This document shows, one piece after another, positions 16,507 to 25,438 of a stretch of DNA of 64,000 nucleotides (the first letter of the stretch is position 1; every line of letters starts with the position of its first letter). The DNA is from Brenneria corticis (GTDB lineage: Bacteria > Pseudomonadota > Gammaproteobacteria > Enterobacterales > Enterobacteriaceae): the NCBI RefSeq assembly GCF_003115855.1, contig NZ_KZ819092.1:15800-79799 (forward strand). Reading direction: 5' to 3'. The notes under the pieces are model-generated. The model worked only from the letters and a program-made list of their open reading frames with translations. It searched no databases and had not been told where the DNA came from. The translations under genes were made by a program, and so were the position numbers.

Positions 16507-18484
16507 AAACCGGATGTCGCCCGTTTTGCCGATCGGTTTTTTGCTGGCGGCGCTGCTGGCGCTGGGCGCTTACAATTTACAGCGTCAGCTGCCCGCGGCG
16601 CAGTGGTGGCAAGGGGTATGGCAGCCCTCCGCCGAGGATATCCGCCAACTGCTGTTTCACTATAGCCTGCTGCCGCGCATGGCGCTGGCGCTGCTGGTGG
16701 GCGCCGGGCTGGGGCTGAGCGGGGTGCTGTTTCAACAGGTTTTGCGTAATCCGCTGGCGGAATCCTCGACGCTGGGGATCGCCACCGGGGCGCAGCTGGG
16801 CATTACGGCCGCCACGCTGGCGGCGCTGCCCGGCGGCGTGTTTATTCAGCAAATAGCGGCGATGATCGGCGCGTTGGCGGTTGGCGCGCTGGTGTTCGGC
16901 GTCGCCTGGGGAAGACGTCTGTCGCCGGTTACGCTGATTCTGGCCGGGCTGGTGGTGAGCTTTTACTGCGGCGCGCTCAACCAGTTGCTGGCGCTGTTTT
17001 ACCACGACCAGCTACAGAATATGTTTCTGTGGAGCAGCGGGGTATTGAATCAGCAGGACTGGAATAACGTGCGCTTTGTCTTTCCTCGTCTGCTGATTTG
17101 TTTCTGCCTGGCGTTACTGCTGCTGCGTCCGTTAACCCTGCTGGGGCTGGACGACGCCGTCGCCAGCAATCTGGGGCTGGGCATATCGCTGGCGCGGCTG
17201 GGGGCCCTCGGACTGGCTATTTTCCTCAGCGCGCAGTTGGTCAACGCGGCGGGCATTATCGGTTTTATCGGCCTTTTTGCCCCGCTGCTGGCTAAAATGC
17301 TGGGCGCCAGGCGTTTACTGCATCGACTCTGGCTGGCCCCGTTGCTCGGCGCCTTATTGCTGGGCGTGACCGATCAACTCGTCATCTGGCTGAGCGGCGT
17401 ATGGCGCGAGGTGCCGACCGGCGCGGCGACGGCGGTGATTGGCGCGCCGCTGCTGCTGTGGCTGCTGCCGCGTTTGCGCACCGGCGGGCAGCCTTCGATG
17501 ATGGAACCGGGCGGAATACGGGAGACGGAGCGGCGCCGGTGGGGATGGTGGATGCTGGCTGGCGGCGCGCTGTTGATCGCCGTGGTGTTAATCGCGCTGA
17601 CGCTGGGGAAAAACGCGCAGGGCTGGCAGTGGAGCGGCGGCGATCAGCTGACGCAGCTATTGCCGTGGCGCTGGCCGCGCGTGCTGGCGGCATTGGCCGC
17701 CGGGGTCATGCTGGCGGTGGCCGGCACGCTGATACAGAAACTGACCGGCAACCCGATGGGCAGCCCTGAAGTGCTGGGGATCAGCTCCGGCGCCTCATTC
17801 GGCGTCATCATACTGCTGTTCTTCGTACCGGGCGACGCCTTTGCGTGGCTGATCCCGGCCGGAAGCGCCGGCGCCGCGGCGGCGCTGCTGGCGATGGTGA
17901 TGATTGCCGGGCGCGGCGGATTTTCCACCCAGCGCATGCTGCTGGCCGGTATCGCCCTGAGCATGGTGTTCGGCACGGTGATTACGTTGCTGTTGGCCAG
18001 CGGCGATCCGCGCGTGGCGAGCGTGCTCACCTGGCTGTCCGGGTCCACCTATAACGTGGAAGGGCCGGATGCCGTGCGTTCCGTGGTTATCGCCGTATTG
18101 CTGCTGCTGATAGTCCCTCTGTGCCAGCGCTGGCTGCGCATTTTGCCGTTAGGCGCCGCCACCGCCCGCTCGCTTGGGGTGGCGGTTACCCCGGTGCGTC
18201 TGCTGGTGCTGTTATTGGCCTCGGTATTGACCGCCACGGCGACGTTAATCGTCGGGCCGATGAGCTTTGTGGGGCTGATGGCGCCGCATCTGGCGCGCAT
18301 GATGGGGTTTAGCCGTATCATGCCGCAGATCTGCGCTTCCGCGCTGCTTGGCGGGGGGCTGATGGTATCGGCCGACTGGTGCGGGAGAATGTTGCTGTTC
18401 CCGAACCAGATTCCGGCCGGGCTGCTGGCGACCTTTATCGGCGCGCCGTATTTTGTTTATCTGCTGCGCCGGCAGGCCCGATAA
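16493..18484 (+). CDS. fhuB: Fe(3+)-hydroxamate ABC transporter permease FhuB
   Basis: Double-length inner-membrane permease, 663 residues made of two homologous FecCD-like halves with about ten membrane segments each. Each half has the loop that docks FhuC (LAEPTTLG-like ESSTLGIATGAQLG, and GSPEVLGISSGASFG). The GTG at 16493, 6 nt after a strong GGAGG, is preferred; an ATG at 16514 is the alternative, giving 656 residues. The fhuD-fhuB overlap implies coupling. Confidence 0.95.
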   Translation: MTLTRNRMSPVLPIGFLLAALLALGAYNLQRQLPAAQWWQGVWQPSAEDIRQLLFHYSLLPRMALALLVGAGLGLSGVLFQQVLRNPLAESSTLGIATGAQLGITAATLAALPGGVFIQQIAAMIGALAVGALVFGVAWGRRLSPVTLILAGLVVSFYCGALNQLLALFYHDQLQNMFLWSSGVLNQQDWNNVRFVFPRLLICFCLALLLLRPLTLLGLDDAVASNLGLGISLARLGALGLAIFLSAQLVNAAGIIGFIGLFAPLLAKMLGARRLLHRLWLAPLLGALLLGVTDQLVIWLSGVWREVPTGAATAVIGAPLLLWLLPRLRTGGQPSMMEPGGIRETERRRWGWWMLAGGALLIAVVLIALTLGKNAQGWQWSGGDQLTQLLPWRWPRVLAALAAGVMLAVAGTLIQKLTGNPMGSPEVLGISSGASFGVIILLFFVPGDAFAWLIPAGSAGAAAALLAMVMIAGRGGFSTQRMLLAGIALSMVFGTVITLLLASGDPRVASVLTWLSGSTYNVEGPDAVRSVVIAVLLLLIVPLCQRWLRILPLGAATARSLGVAVTPVRLLVLLLASVLTATATLIVGPMSFVGLMAPHLARMMGFSRIMPQICASALLGGGLMVSADWCGRMLLFPNQIPAGLLATFIGAPYFVYLLRRQAR

Positions 18485-18523
18485 AGCCCCATGGAGTGAG
18501 GACAACCGGGCCTGCCACGTTGA

Positions 18524-19804
18524 TTACAGCCGTGCAAAAGAACGATGCGCGGCTTCTATCGTGCGTTCAATATCCTGCGTGCTGTGCGCCAGCGACATAA
18601 ATCCGGCTTCAAAGGCGGATGGCGCCAGGTAGATCCCTTCCTCCAGCATCAGGTGGAAGAAGCGCTTAAAGCGCTCTACGTCGCTGGTCATCACCTCCTG
18701 ATAGCAGGTGACGCGCTCGGCATCGGTAAAAAATAGCCCGAACATCCCGCCGGCCTGATTGACCACCAGCGGAATATTCTCCGCCTGCGCCGCCGCGGAC
18801 AGACCCGCCGCCAGCTGTTCGGTCAGTGCGGTAAGCTGCTGATGCACGCCGGGTTTGGCGACTTCGCTCAGGCAGGCGAAACCCGCCGCCATGGCTATCG
18901 GGTTGCCGGACAGGGTTCCCGCCTGATAAACCGGACCGGTGGGAGCCAGCGCCTGCATCACGTCGCGCCGGCCGCCGAAGGCGCCCACCGGCATGCCGCC
19001 TCCGATGATTTTCCCCAAACAGGTCAAATCCGGCACGACGCCGTAGTGGGCCTGCGCGCCGGCCAGGGCGACGCGAAATCCGGTCATCACTTCGTCGATA
19101 ATCAGCAGCGCGCCGAATTCGTCGCACAGGGCGCGCAGCCCCGGCAGAAAATCCGGCAGCGGCGGCACGCAGTTCATATTGCCGGCCACGGGTTCGACGA
19201 TAACCGTGGCGATATCGTCCGGATATTGTTTAAAGGCGGCGCGTACGGAAGCCAGATCGTTATAGGTGCAGGTCAGGGTATGGCGGGCGAAATCCGCCGG
19301 TACGCCCGGAGAGTTGGGCTGCCCCAGCGTCAGCGCGCCGGAACCGGCTTTCACCAGCAGGCAGTCGGCATGTCCGTGGTAACAGCCTTCGAATTTGATG
19401 ATTTTGTCGCGTCCGGTAAATCCCCGCGTCAGGCGGATGGCGCTCATGGTCGCTTCGGTGCCGGAGTTGACCATGCGCACCATATCCATGGTCGGCACCA
19501 GCGAGGTTACCAGGCGCGCCATCCGCACTTCCATTTCCGTCGGGGCGCCAAAGCTCAGCCCGCGCTCGGCGGCGGCAATCACCGCCTGACGAATGGCCGG
19601 ATGGTTATGTCCCAGCACCATCGGCCCCCAGGAGCCGACGTAATCGATATAGGATTTGCCGTCGGCATCGTAAAGATAGGCGCCGTCGGCCCGTTCGATA
19701 AACAGGGGAACGCCGCCCACGCCGTTAAACGCCCGAACCGGCGAGTTCACCCCGCCCGGAATAAGTTGCTGCGCCGCGGCGTACAGACTTTCTGATTTGT
19801 TCAT
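18524..19804 (-). CDS. hemL: Glutamate-1-semialdehyde 2,1-aminomutase
   Basis: PLP enzyme that makes 5-aminolevulinate, the first dedicated precursor of haem, from glutamate-1-semialdehyde. The 426-residue protein has the conserved N-terminus AAQQLIPGGVNSPVRAF, the aspartate of LIIDEVMTGFR, and the PLP lysine in CLGKIIGGGMPVGAFGG. It converges with fhuB, leaving 39 bp between the stops, and is divergent from erpA as in E. coli. Confidence 0.97.
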   Translation of the reverse strand: MNKSESLYAAAQQLIPGGVNSPVRAFNGVGGVPLFIERADGAYLYDADGKSYIDYVGSWGPMVLGHNHPAIRQAVIAAAERGLSFGAPTEMEVRMARLVTSLVPTMDMVRMVNSGTEATMSAIRLTRGFTGRDKIIKFEGCYHGHADCLLVKAGSGALTLGQPNSPGVPADFARHTLTCTYNDLASVRAAFKQYPDDIATVIVEPVAGNMNCVPPLPDFLPGLRALCDEFGALLIIDEVMTGFRVALAGAQAHYGVVPDLTCLGKIIGGGMPVGAFGGRRDVMQALAPTGPVYQAGTLSGNPIAMAAGFACLSEVAKPGVHQQLTALTEQLAAGLSAAAQAENIPLVVNQAGGMFGLFFTDAERVTCYQEVMTSDVERFKRFFHLMLEEGIYLAPSAFEAGFMSLAHSTQDIERTIEAAHRSFARL

Positions 19805-20065
19805 TAAGCGGATCCTGACCTTGCGTGTAGCGTGGAAAATAGTGCCATTCTAATGAACTGGGCGCGGTTGTGAAATCGTTGTGCGGATTTCATATTTGAA
19901 AATGCCCGCGCAGTGTACTGACAGAACGGGCGCGCTGGTTGCATAATGGCGTGATGAATTCGTCGATCGACGTCAAATCTTGAACGTTTTAACCTACTGC
20001 TGGATAATAAGCGTATGATTAGGGCGTATCACCTGATAAGCCCTGAGTTGGGAGTAGAAAATATT

Positions 20066-20410
20066 ATGAGCGACGATATAGCACTGCCGCTGCAATTTAC
20101 CGATGCGGCGGCGAACAAGGTGAAAAACCTGATTGCCGATGAAGAAAATCCCGAGCTGAAACTGCGGGTTTATATCACCGGGGGCGGCTGCAGCGGCTTC
20201 CAGTACGGCTTTACGTTTGACGATCAAATCAACGAAGGCGATATGACCATCGAGAAGCAGGGCGTGGCCCTGGTGGTCGACCCGATGAGCCTGCAGTATC
20301 TGGTGGGCGGCTCGGTCGATTATACCGAAGGTCTGGAAGGTTCGCGTTTTATCGTCACCAACCCGAACGCCAAAACCACCTGCGGCTGCGGTTCCTCTTT
20401 CAGTATCTGA
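20066..20410 (+). CDS. erpA: Iron-sulfur cluster insertion protein ErpA
   Basis: A-type carrier that delivers Fe-S clusters to apo-enzymes such as IspH and IspG. The 114-residue protein has the three invariant cysteines in GGGCSGFQYG and CGCGSSFSI at the C-terminus. The ATG at 20066 (MSDDIALPLQF) matches the family start and has an upstream GGAG; a longer open frame begins at 20015 but is not conserved. Confidence 0.96.
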   Translation: MSDDIALPLQFTDAAANKVKNLIADEENPELKLRVYITGGGCSGFQYGFTFDDQINEGDMTIEKQGVALVVDPMSLQYLVGGSVDYTEGLEGSRFIVTNPNAKTTCGCGSSFSI

Positions 20411-20426
20411 TAGCCTGAAAAACCAT

Positions 20427-20462
20427 AAAACCCGCGCCGTCGCTCAGACCGCGCGGGTTTTT
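20427..20462. terminator. Terminator between convergent erpA and btuF
   Basis: AAAACCCGCG and CGCGGGTTTT arms enclose a loop of roughly 14 bases and are followed on the plus strand by further T residues. The A-tract and T-tract on either side make it plausible for both directions. Confidence 0.85.
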
Positions 20463-20528
20463 GTCTTCTGGCGTTACCTCGCCGCCTTTCGGTCTTAACC
20501 GCGGTCCCGCAATCAGACGGGCCGGCGG

Positions 20529-21344
20529 CTAATCGCCGTTTTTCAATTCGGCCAACTGCCGGCAAATTTGCTGCGCCGCCAGCAATAAACGCGGCCCGCT
20601 GCGGTTAAACCAATCTTCATTGACCGCAATAACCGGCACGGATAACTGCGGCTGCCAGAATTGCCGCGTATTGGCAACGGCGGCGGGGGACGCGCTGATA
20701 ATAATCACCTGCGGTTTGCGCGTCAGCACCTGTTCGCGGCTGACCTGCGGCCACGGCGCCGAGCTGTCGCTGAAAATATTCCGCGCGCCGCACAGTGAAA
20801 CAACCTGACTCTGCAAAGTGCCTTGCGCCGAGGTGAACAGCGGCTGGGAACCAAACTGGATAAAAACCCGCCGGGGCTTATTGCTGGCGTAGCGCTGCCG
20901 CAGCTGCGCGATTTGCCTGCGCAGGGCGGCGGCGTTCTGCCGCGCCTGTTCGGGATGCGCACTGTACGGCGCCAGGGTTATCAATGCGCCGGGAATATCG
21001 TCAAGGGTTTTGGGGTCCAGATAAACCACGGGAATGCCGAAATTGGTCAGCTGTTCCAGCGGCCTCTGCGGGTTGCCTTCGCGCCAGGCAAGAATAAGAT
21101 CGGGCTTTAGCGCCAAGATCCGCTCAAGGTTAATGCCCTGCCAGGAGGCCACCTGCTCCAGCTTCCGCGCCTGCGGGGGATAGTCGGACCAACTGCTGAC
21201 CGCCGCCAGCTGTGCCCCCATCCCGGCGGCGTACGCCAGTTCGGTGGCGTGCGGCGCCAGACTTATCACCCGCTGCGGCGTCGCGTAGGCCGCGGCGGCC
21301 AGCGAAAGCAGCAAAAGCCCGAGCAGGCGACGGAGGACGTGCAT
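20529..21344 (-). CDS. btuF: Vitamin B12 ABC transporter substrate-binding protein BtuF
   Basis: Periplasmic cobalamin receptor working with the BtuCD transporter, whose genes are not in this window. The 271-residue precursor has a Sec signal (residues 1 to about 21, ...LLLSLAAAAYA) and then RVISLAPHATELAYAAGM, the typical opening of the class III binding-protein fold. It starts 2 bp after the mtnN stop codon, so the mtnN-btuF pair is an operon. Confidence 0.94.
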   Translation of the reverse strand: MHVLRRLLGLLLLSLAAAAYATPQRVISLAPHATELAYAAGMGAQLAAVSSWSDYPPQARKLEQVASWQGINLERILALKPDLILAWREGNPQRPLEQLTNFGIPVVYLDPKTLDDIPGALITLAPYSAHPEQARQNAAALRRQIAQLRQRYASNKPRRVFIQFGSQPLFTSAQGTLQSQVVSLCGARNIFSDSSAPWPQVSREQVLTRKPQVIIISASPAAVANTRQFWQPQLSVPVIAVNEDWFNRSGPRLLLAAQQICRQLAELKNGD

Positions 21345-21346
21345 GG

Positions 21347-22048
21347 TTAGCGGCGCTCGGCCAGCGCCTGCAACATGGTTTCCACCATGCGGGTGGATTG
21401 TTCGGCGGCGACCGTCAGAAACTCATCAAAGCTGAGGTGGGATTCCTGATCGGCGACGTCGGAAATGGCCCGCACGATAACGAAAGGCACGGCGAACTGA
21501 TGGCAGACGTGGGCAATGGCCGTCGCCTCCATCTCTACCGCTATCGCCTGAGGAAAGGTGCGGCGGATGCGCGCCAGGGGTTCCGCGCCGTTGATAAACG
21601 CATCGCCGCTGACCACCAGGCCGCGCACCGCATGCAGTTGAAGTTCGGCGATGGCGTCCTGAGCCAGCGTAATCAACCCCTCGTCGGCGATAAACGCCGC
21701 CGGGCAGCCCGCCATCTGGCCCGGCTCATAGCCAAAGGCGGTGACGTCGGCGTCGTGATAGCGCACCTCGTCGGAAATCACAATGTCGCCGACTTTCAGC
21801 GTCGCGGCCAGCCCGCCGGCCGAGCCGGTGTTAATCACCACGTCCGGCCGGCTGTGTTCCAGCAATAACGTGGTTCCCAGCGCCGCGGAGACTTTACCGA
21901 TACCGGACTTCAATAACGCGACGTCGACGCCGTTTAACCGGCCGCTGTAGATTTCGCAGCCGGCGCGTTGTATGGTCTGACGGTTTTCTATCCGATCGCG
22001 AAGCAGGGTAACTTCTTGTTCCATAGCTCCGATAATGCCGACTTTCAT
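21347..22048 (-). CDS. mtnN: 5'-methylthioadenosine/S-adenosylhomocysteine nucleosidase
   Basis: Hydrolyses MTA, SAH and 5'-deoxyadenosine, clearing by-products of SAM chemistry and supplying the AI-2 precursor. The 233-residue product starts MKVGIIGAMEQEV, with the catalytic Glu of AMEQE; the catalytic Asp lies in VRAISDVADQ. An 11-codon upstream extension is open but does not match the family, so the ATG at 22046-22048 is used. It is followed directly by btuF. Confidence 0.96.
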   Translation of the reverse strand: MKVGIIGAMEQEVTLLRDRIENRQTIQRAGCEIYSGRLNGVDVALLKSGIGKVSAALGTTLLLEHSRPDVVINTGSAGGLAATLKVGDIVISDEVRYHDADVTAFGYEPGQMAGCPAAFIADEGLITLAQDAIAELQLHAVRGLVVSGDAFINGAEPLARIRRTFPQAIAVEMEATAIAHVCHQFAVPFVIVRAISDVADQESHLSFDEFLTVAAEQSTRMVETMLQALAERR

Positions 22049-22161
22049 AGGGTTCCCCACAAATTTTGTGATAAATAGCATGAGTATAGCGTCGGCTAGT
22101 CTATCATGGCTTACGGGGTTAAATGGAGACGGTTATGCAGCGGCACTCAATGGAGGATCCT

Positions 22162-23670
22162 ATGTCCGGTATCGATTTCGCCAAAAAGATGAGCTTTCAG
22201 CGTCCTCTTAGTCAGCCGATTAGCGCGGAGGATGACTATTCGATTGTGCGCCAGTTTGAAAGCGATCGCGGACGCATCATCAATTCGGCCGCCATTCGCC
22301 GCCTGCAGCAAAAAACCCAGGTTTTCCCGCTGGAACGCAACGCCGCGGTGCGTTCGCGCCTGACCCACTCCATGGAAGTTCAGCAGGTCGGGCGCTATAT
22401 CGCCAAAGATATCCTGGAGCGCCTGCGGCGGGATGATCGTCTGGAGGAACTGGGACTGGCCCAGTGGCAAACCCCGTTCGAAAGCATGGTGGAAATGGCC
22501 TGCCTGATGCATGATATAGGCAATCCCCCCTTTGGTCATTTCGGCGAGTCGGCGATTAACAACTGGTTCGGGTCGTTACTGGACGTCGCCTATCAGGGCG
22601 AGGACGATGAACGCCAGGATCGGTGCCGCGTGGAGGCGCTGCGCCTGCGCGACGATGGGCTGGACGAACTGCGCAGCCGCATCCGTCAGGACCTGAGCTA
22701 CTTTGAAGGAAATGCGCAGGCCATTCGTCTGGTGCACACCCTGCTTAAGCTGAATCTGACCTACGGGCAGGTCGGCTGCATCCTGAAATACACCCGGCCC
22801 GCCTACTGGCGCGGGGCCGTACCCGCGCAGTACGACTACCTGATGAAAAAACCCGGCTACTACCTGGCCGAGGAGGCGTTCGTCACCACGCTGCGCGACG
22901 CGTTATCGATGGGGGAATTTCATCGCCATCCGCTTACCTACATTATGGAAGCGGCGGACGATATTTCATACTGCGTTGCCGATCTGGAAGATGCGGTAGA
23001 GAAAGATATTCTCACCGTCGAACAGCTATACGACCGTTTGCATCAGAGCTGGGGCGAGGTGCTGCCGGGAGATCTGTTCAGCAAGACCGTCGGCCGCGCT
23101 TTCGAAAACCAGAATCGTCACCCGTGGCGCAGCACCAGCGATCAATTCTTTATGAATCTTCGCGTAAATACCGTGGCCAGACTGGTGCCGCACGCTTCGC
23201 AGCGTTTTATTGATAACCTGCCGGCAATCTATAACGGGGCGTTTAATCAGGCGCTGCTGGAAGATGAAAGCGCGCAGAATCGGTTATTGAAAATATTTAA
23301 AAATGTCGCCTTGAAGCACGTATTCAATCATCACGAGGTTGAGCAACTGGAGCTTCAGGGCTACCGGGTTATCCGCGGGCTGCTGGATATTTATAGTCCG
23401 CTGCTGGAGATGGCGTATCAGGACTTCAGCCGACTGGTAAAAGAAGGGACGCATAAACGCTATCCTATCGAAACGCGCCTGTATCATAAATTATCCAGCA
23501 AACATTGCTTGGCGTATCGGGAGGCGGTGGAGAACCTGCAACGCTTATCTTCCGCCGAGCAGGAGATAAGCGAGTATTATTATCGCGCCCGGTTAATTCA
23601 GGATTACATTAGCGGCATGACCGACCTGTATGCCTATGATGAATACCGCAGGCTGATGGCCGCGGAATAA
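22162..23670 (+). CDS. dgt: Deoxyguanosinetriphosphate triphosphohydrolase (dGTPase)
   Basis: HD-domain enzyme that cleaves dGTP to deoxyguanosine and tripolyphosphate. The 502-residue protein has RLTHSMEVQQVGR and CLMHDIGNPPFGHFGE with the metal-binding His and HD residues, and MEAADDISYC downstream. The ATG at 22162 has a perfect GGAGG five bases upstream; the frame is open to 22123 but those codons are not conserved. Divergent from mtnN, upstream of degP as in E. coli. Confidence 0.95.
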   Translation: MSGIDFAKKMSFQRPLSQPISAEDDYSIVRQFESDRGRIINSAAIRRLQQKTQVFPLERNAAVRSRLTHSMEVQQVGRYIAKDILERLRRDDRLEELGLAQWQTPFESMVEMACLMHDIGNPPFGHFGESAINNWFGSLLDVAYQGEDDERQDRCRVEALRLRDDGLDELRSRIRQDLSYFEGNAQAIRLVHTLLKLNLTYGQVGCILKYTRPAYWRGAVPAQYDYLMKKPGYYLAEEAFVTTLRDALSMGEFHRHPLTYIMEAADDISYCVADLEDAVEKDILTVEQLYDRLHQSWGEVLPGDLFSKTVGRAFENQNRHPWRSTSDQFFMNLRVNTVARLVPHASQRFIDNLPAIYNGAFNQALLEDESAQNRLLKIFKNVALKHVFNHHEVEQLELQGYRVIRGLLDIYSPLLEMAYQDFSRLVKEGTHKRYPIETRLYHKLSSKHCLAYREAVENLQRLSSAEQEISEYYYRARLIQDYISGMTDLYAYDEYRRLMAAE

Positions 23671-23723
23671 TCACTTTTGTAAATAGCGACAATATTTTCT
23701 TACGCTTCATCATCTTCCATTGA

Positions 23724-23751
23724 TGAACTTTGTTGGTTCATATTTATCTCA
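23724..23751 (+). promoter_or_regulatory. Sigma-E-type promoter upstream of degP
   Basis: TGAACTT (23724-23730), a 16-bp spacer and TCTCA (23747-23751) resemble the RpoE consensus GGAACTT-N16-TCTRA with one mismatch in each element. It ends 64 bp before the degP start. E. coli degP is a classic RpoE target. Confidence 0.6.
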
Positions 23752-23815
23752 TCCAGCACGACCTGTGCATAAAGGCCGTGAAACTTGCCCATTGTTACTA
23801 TGAGATATATTCCCC

Positions 23816-25255
23816 ATGAAAAGAAAATCATTAGTTCTAAGCGCGCTGACGTTAAGCCTGGCGATGGCGATGGGGCCGATCGGAGCGCATGCGGCAGAGA
23901 CGGCTTCCACCTCATCCTCACCGACCGCACTTCCCAGCCTGGCGCCGATGCTGGAAAAAGTCATGCCTTCGGTCGTCAATATCTATGTGGAAGGGCATAC
24001 CAACGTCACTAAAGAGAATATCCCTCAGCAGCTACAGCCTTTCTTTGGCGAAGACTCGCCGTTCTGTCAGGACGGCTCGCCGTTTCAGCAATCTCCCATT
24101 TGTCAGAATGGGGAGAGCGGCGATGAGGGGCAGCCTTCCCGCCAGCAGGATTTTCAGGCGCTGGGCGCCGGGGTGGTCATCAATGCCGAAAAAGGCTACG
24201 TGGTCACCAATAACCACGTGGTGGATAACGCCGATAAAATTCAGGTGCGCCTTAACGACGGGCGAAAATATGACGCCAAGGTGATCGGTAAAGATCCCCG
24301 TTCCGACGTGGCGCTGGTGCAACTGCAAAATTTCAACAACCTGACGGCCATCCGCCTGGCCGATTCCGACCAGTTGCGCGTCGGCGATTACACCGTCGCC
24401 ATCGGTAACCCGTACGGGCTGGGGGAGACGGCAACCTCCGGGATTGTCTCGGCGCTGGGACGCAGCGGATTGAATATTGAAAACTATGAAAACTTTATTC
24501 AGACCGACGCGGCCATCAACCGGGGAAACTCCGGCGGCGCGCTGGTTAACCTGAACGGCGAGCTGATCGGTTTAAATACCGCGATCCTGGCTCCTGACGG
24601 CGGCAATATCGGCATCGGTTTCGCCATTCCCAGTAATATGGTGAAAAGCCTGGTGGCGCAGATCGTCGAGTTCGGTGAGGTAAAACGCGGCGAGCTGGGC
24701 ATTACCGGCACCGAGCTGAATTCGGAACTGGCGCAGGCGATGAAGGTGGACGCGCAGCGCGGCGCTTTTATCAGCCAGGTTCAGCCGAAATCGGCCGCGG
24801 CCGAGGCGGGCATTAAAGCCGGCGACGTGATTGTGACGCTGAACGGCAAAGCGATCGGCAGTTTTGCGGCATTGCGGGCGCAGGTGGGGTCGTTGCCGGT
24901 GGGCAGCAAGGTGTCGCTGGGACTGTTGCGCGACGGCAAACCGCTAACGGTGAATGTGACGTTGCAGCAAAGCAGTCAGGCGCAGGTGGCGTCCGGCAAC
25001 CTCTATTCCGGTATCGAAGGCGCCGAATTAAGCAATATCCAGGTGGAGGGGCAAAAGGGCGTTAAAGTCGATAACGTCAAGGCGGATTCCGCGGCGGCGC
25101 GAATCGGCTTGAAAAAGGATGACGTCATCCTTGGCGTGAACCAGCAGCCGATACGGAATCTTGGCGAATTGCGCAAGATCCTGGAAAGCAAGCCCGCGGT
25201 GCTGGCGCTGCATATCCGTCGCGGCGACAGCAATATTTATCTGCTCTCCCAATAA
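23816..25255 (+). CDS. degP: Periplasmic serine endoprotease DegP (HtrA)
   Basis: Protease and chaperone that removes misfolded envelope proteins. The 479-residue precursor has a signal peptide (about 1-26, ending AHA), then a trypsin-like domain with His in TNNHVVDNA, Asp in PRSDVALVQL and Ser in INRGNSGGALVN. Two PDZ domains follow (about 285-375 and 390-475). The regulatory LA loop holds the two Cys of SPFCQDGS and SPICQNG, as in E. coli. The sigma-E-type promoter upstream fits its stress role and the rpoE operon later in this window. Confidence 0.97.
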   Translation: MKRKSLVLSALTLSLAMAMGPIGAHAAETASTSSSPTALPSLAPMLEKVMPSVVNIYVEGHTNVTKENIPQQLQPFFGEDSPFCQDGSPFQQSPICQNGESGDEGQPSRQQDFQALGAGVVINAEKGYVVTNNHVVDNADKIQVRLNDGRKYDAKVIGKDPRSDVALVQLQNFNNLTAIRLADSDQLRVGDYTVAIGNPYGLGETATSGIVSALGRSGLNIENYENFIQTDAAINRGNSGGALVNLNGELIGLNTAILAPDGGNIGIGFAIPSNMVKSLVAQIVEFGEVKRGELGITGTELNSELAQAMKVDAQRGAFISQVQPKSAAAEAGIKAGDVIVTLNGKAIGSFAALRAQVGSLPVGSKVSLGLLRDGKPLTVNVTLQQSSQAQVASGNLYSGIEGAELSNIQVEGQKGVKVDNVKADSAAARIGLKKDDVILGVNQQPIRNLGELRKILESKPAVLALHIRRGDSNIYLLSQ

Positions 25256-25438
25256 TCCCGTTCCGTCAAAGCCGGGTGCGCGCCACCCGGCCGTCCTCTC
25301 TCACTATTTCGCCCGAATTTTGTGAGGTCTTCCACAGATTCAACTGAATCCCCCGTTCTTTGTTAATTTGCACAATGTACGGCGCGGGACGCGCCGCTAT
25401 GCTGGTGCAATTGTCAGTGTTCCCCCTCAGAGGTAGAA

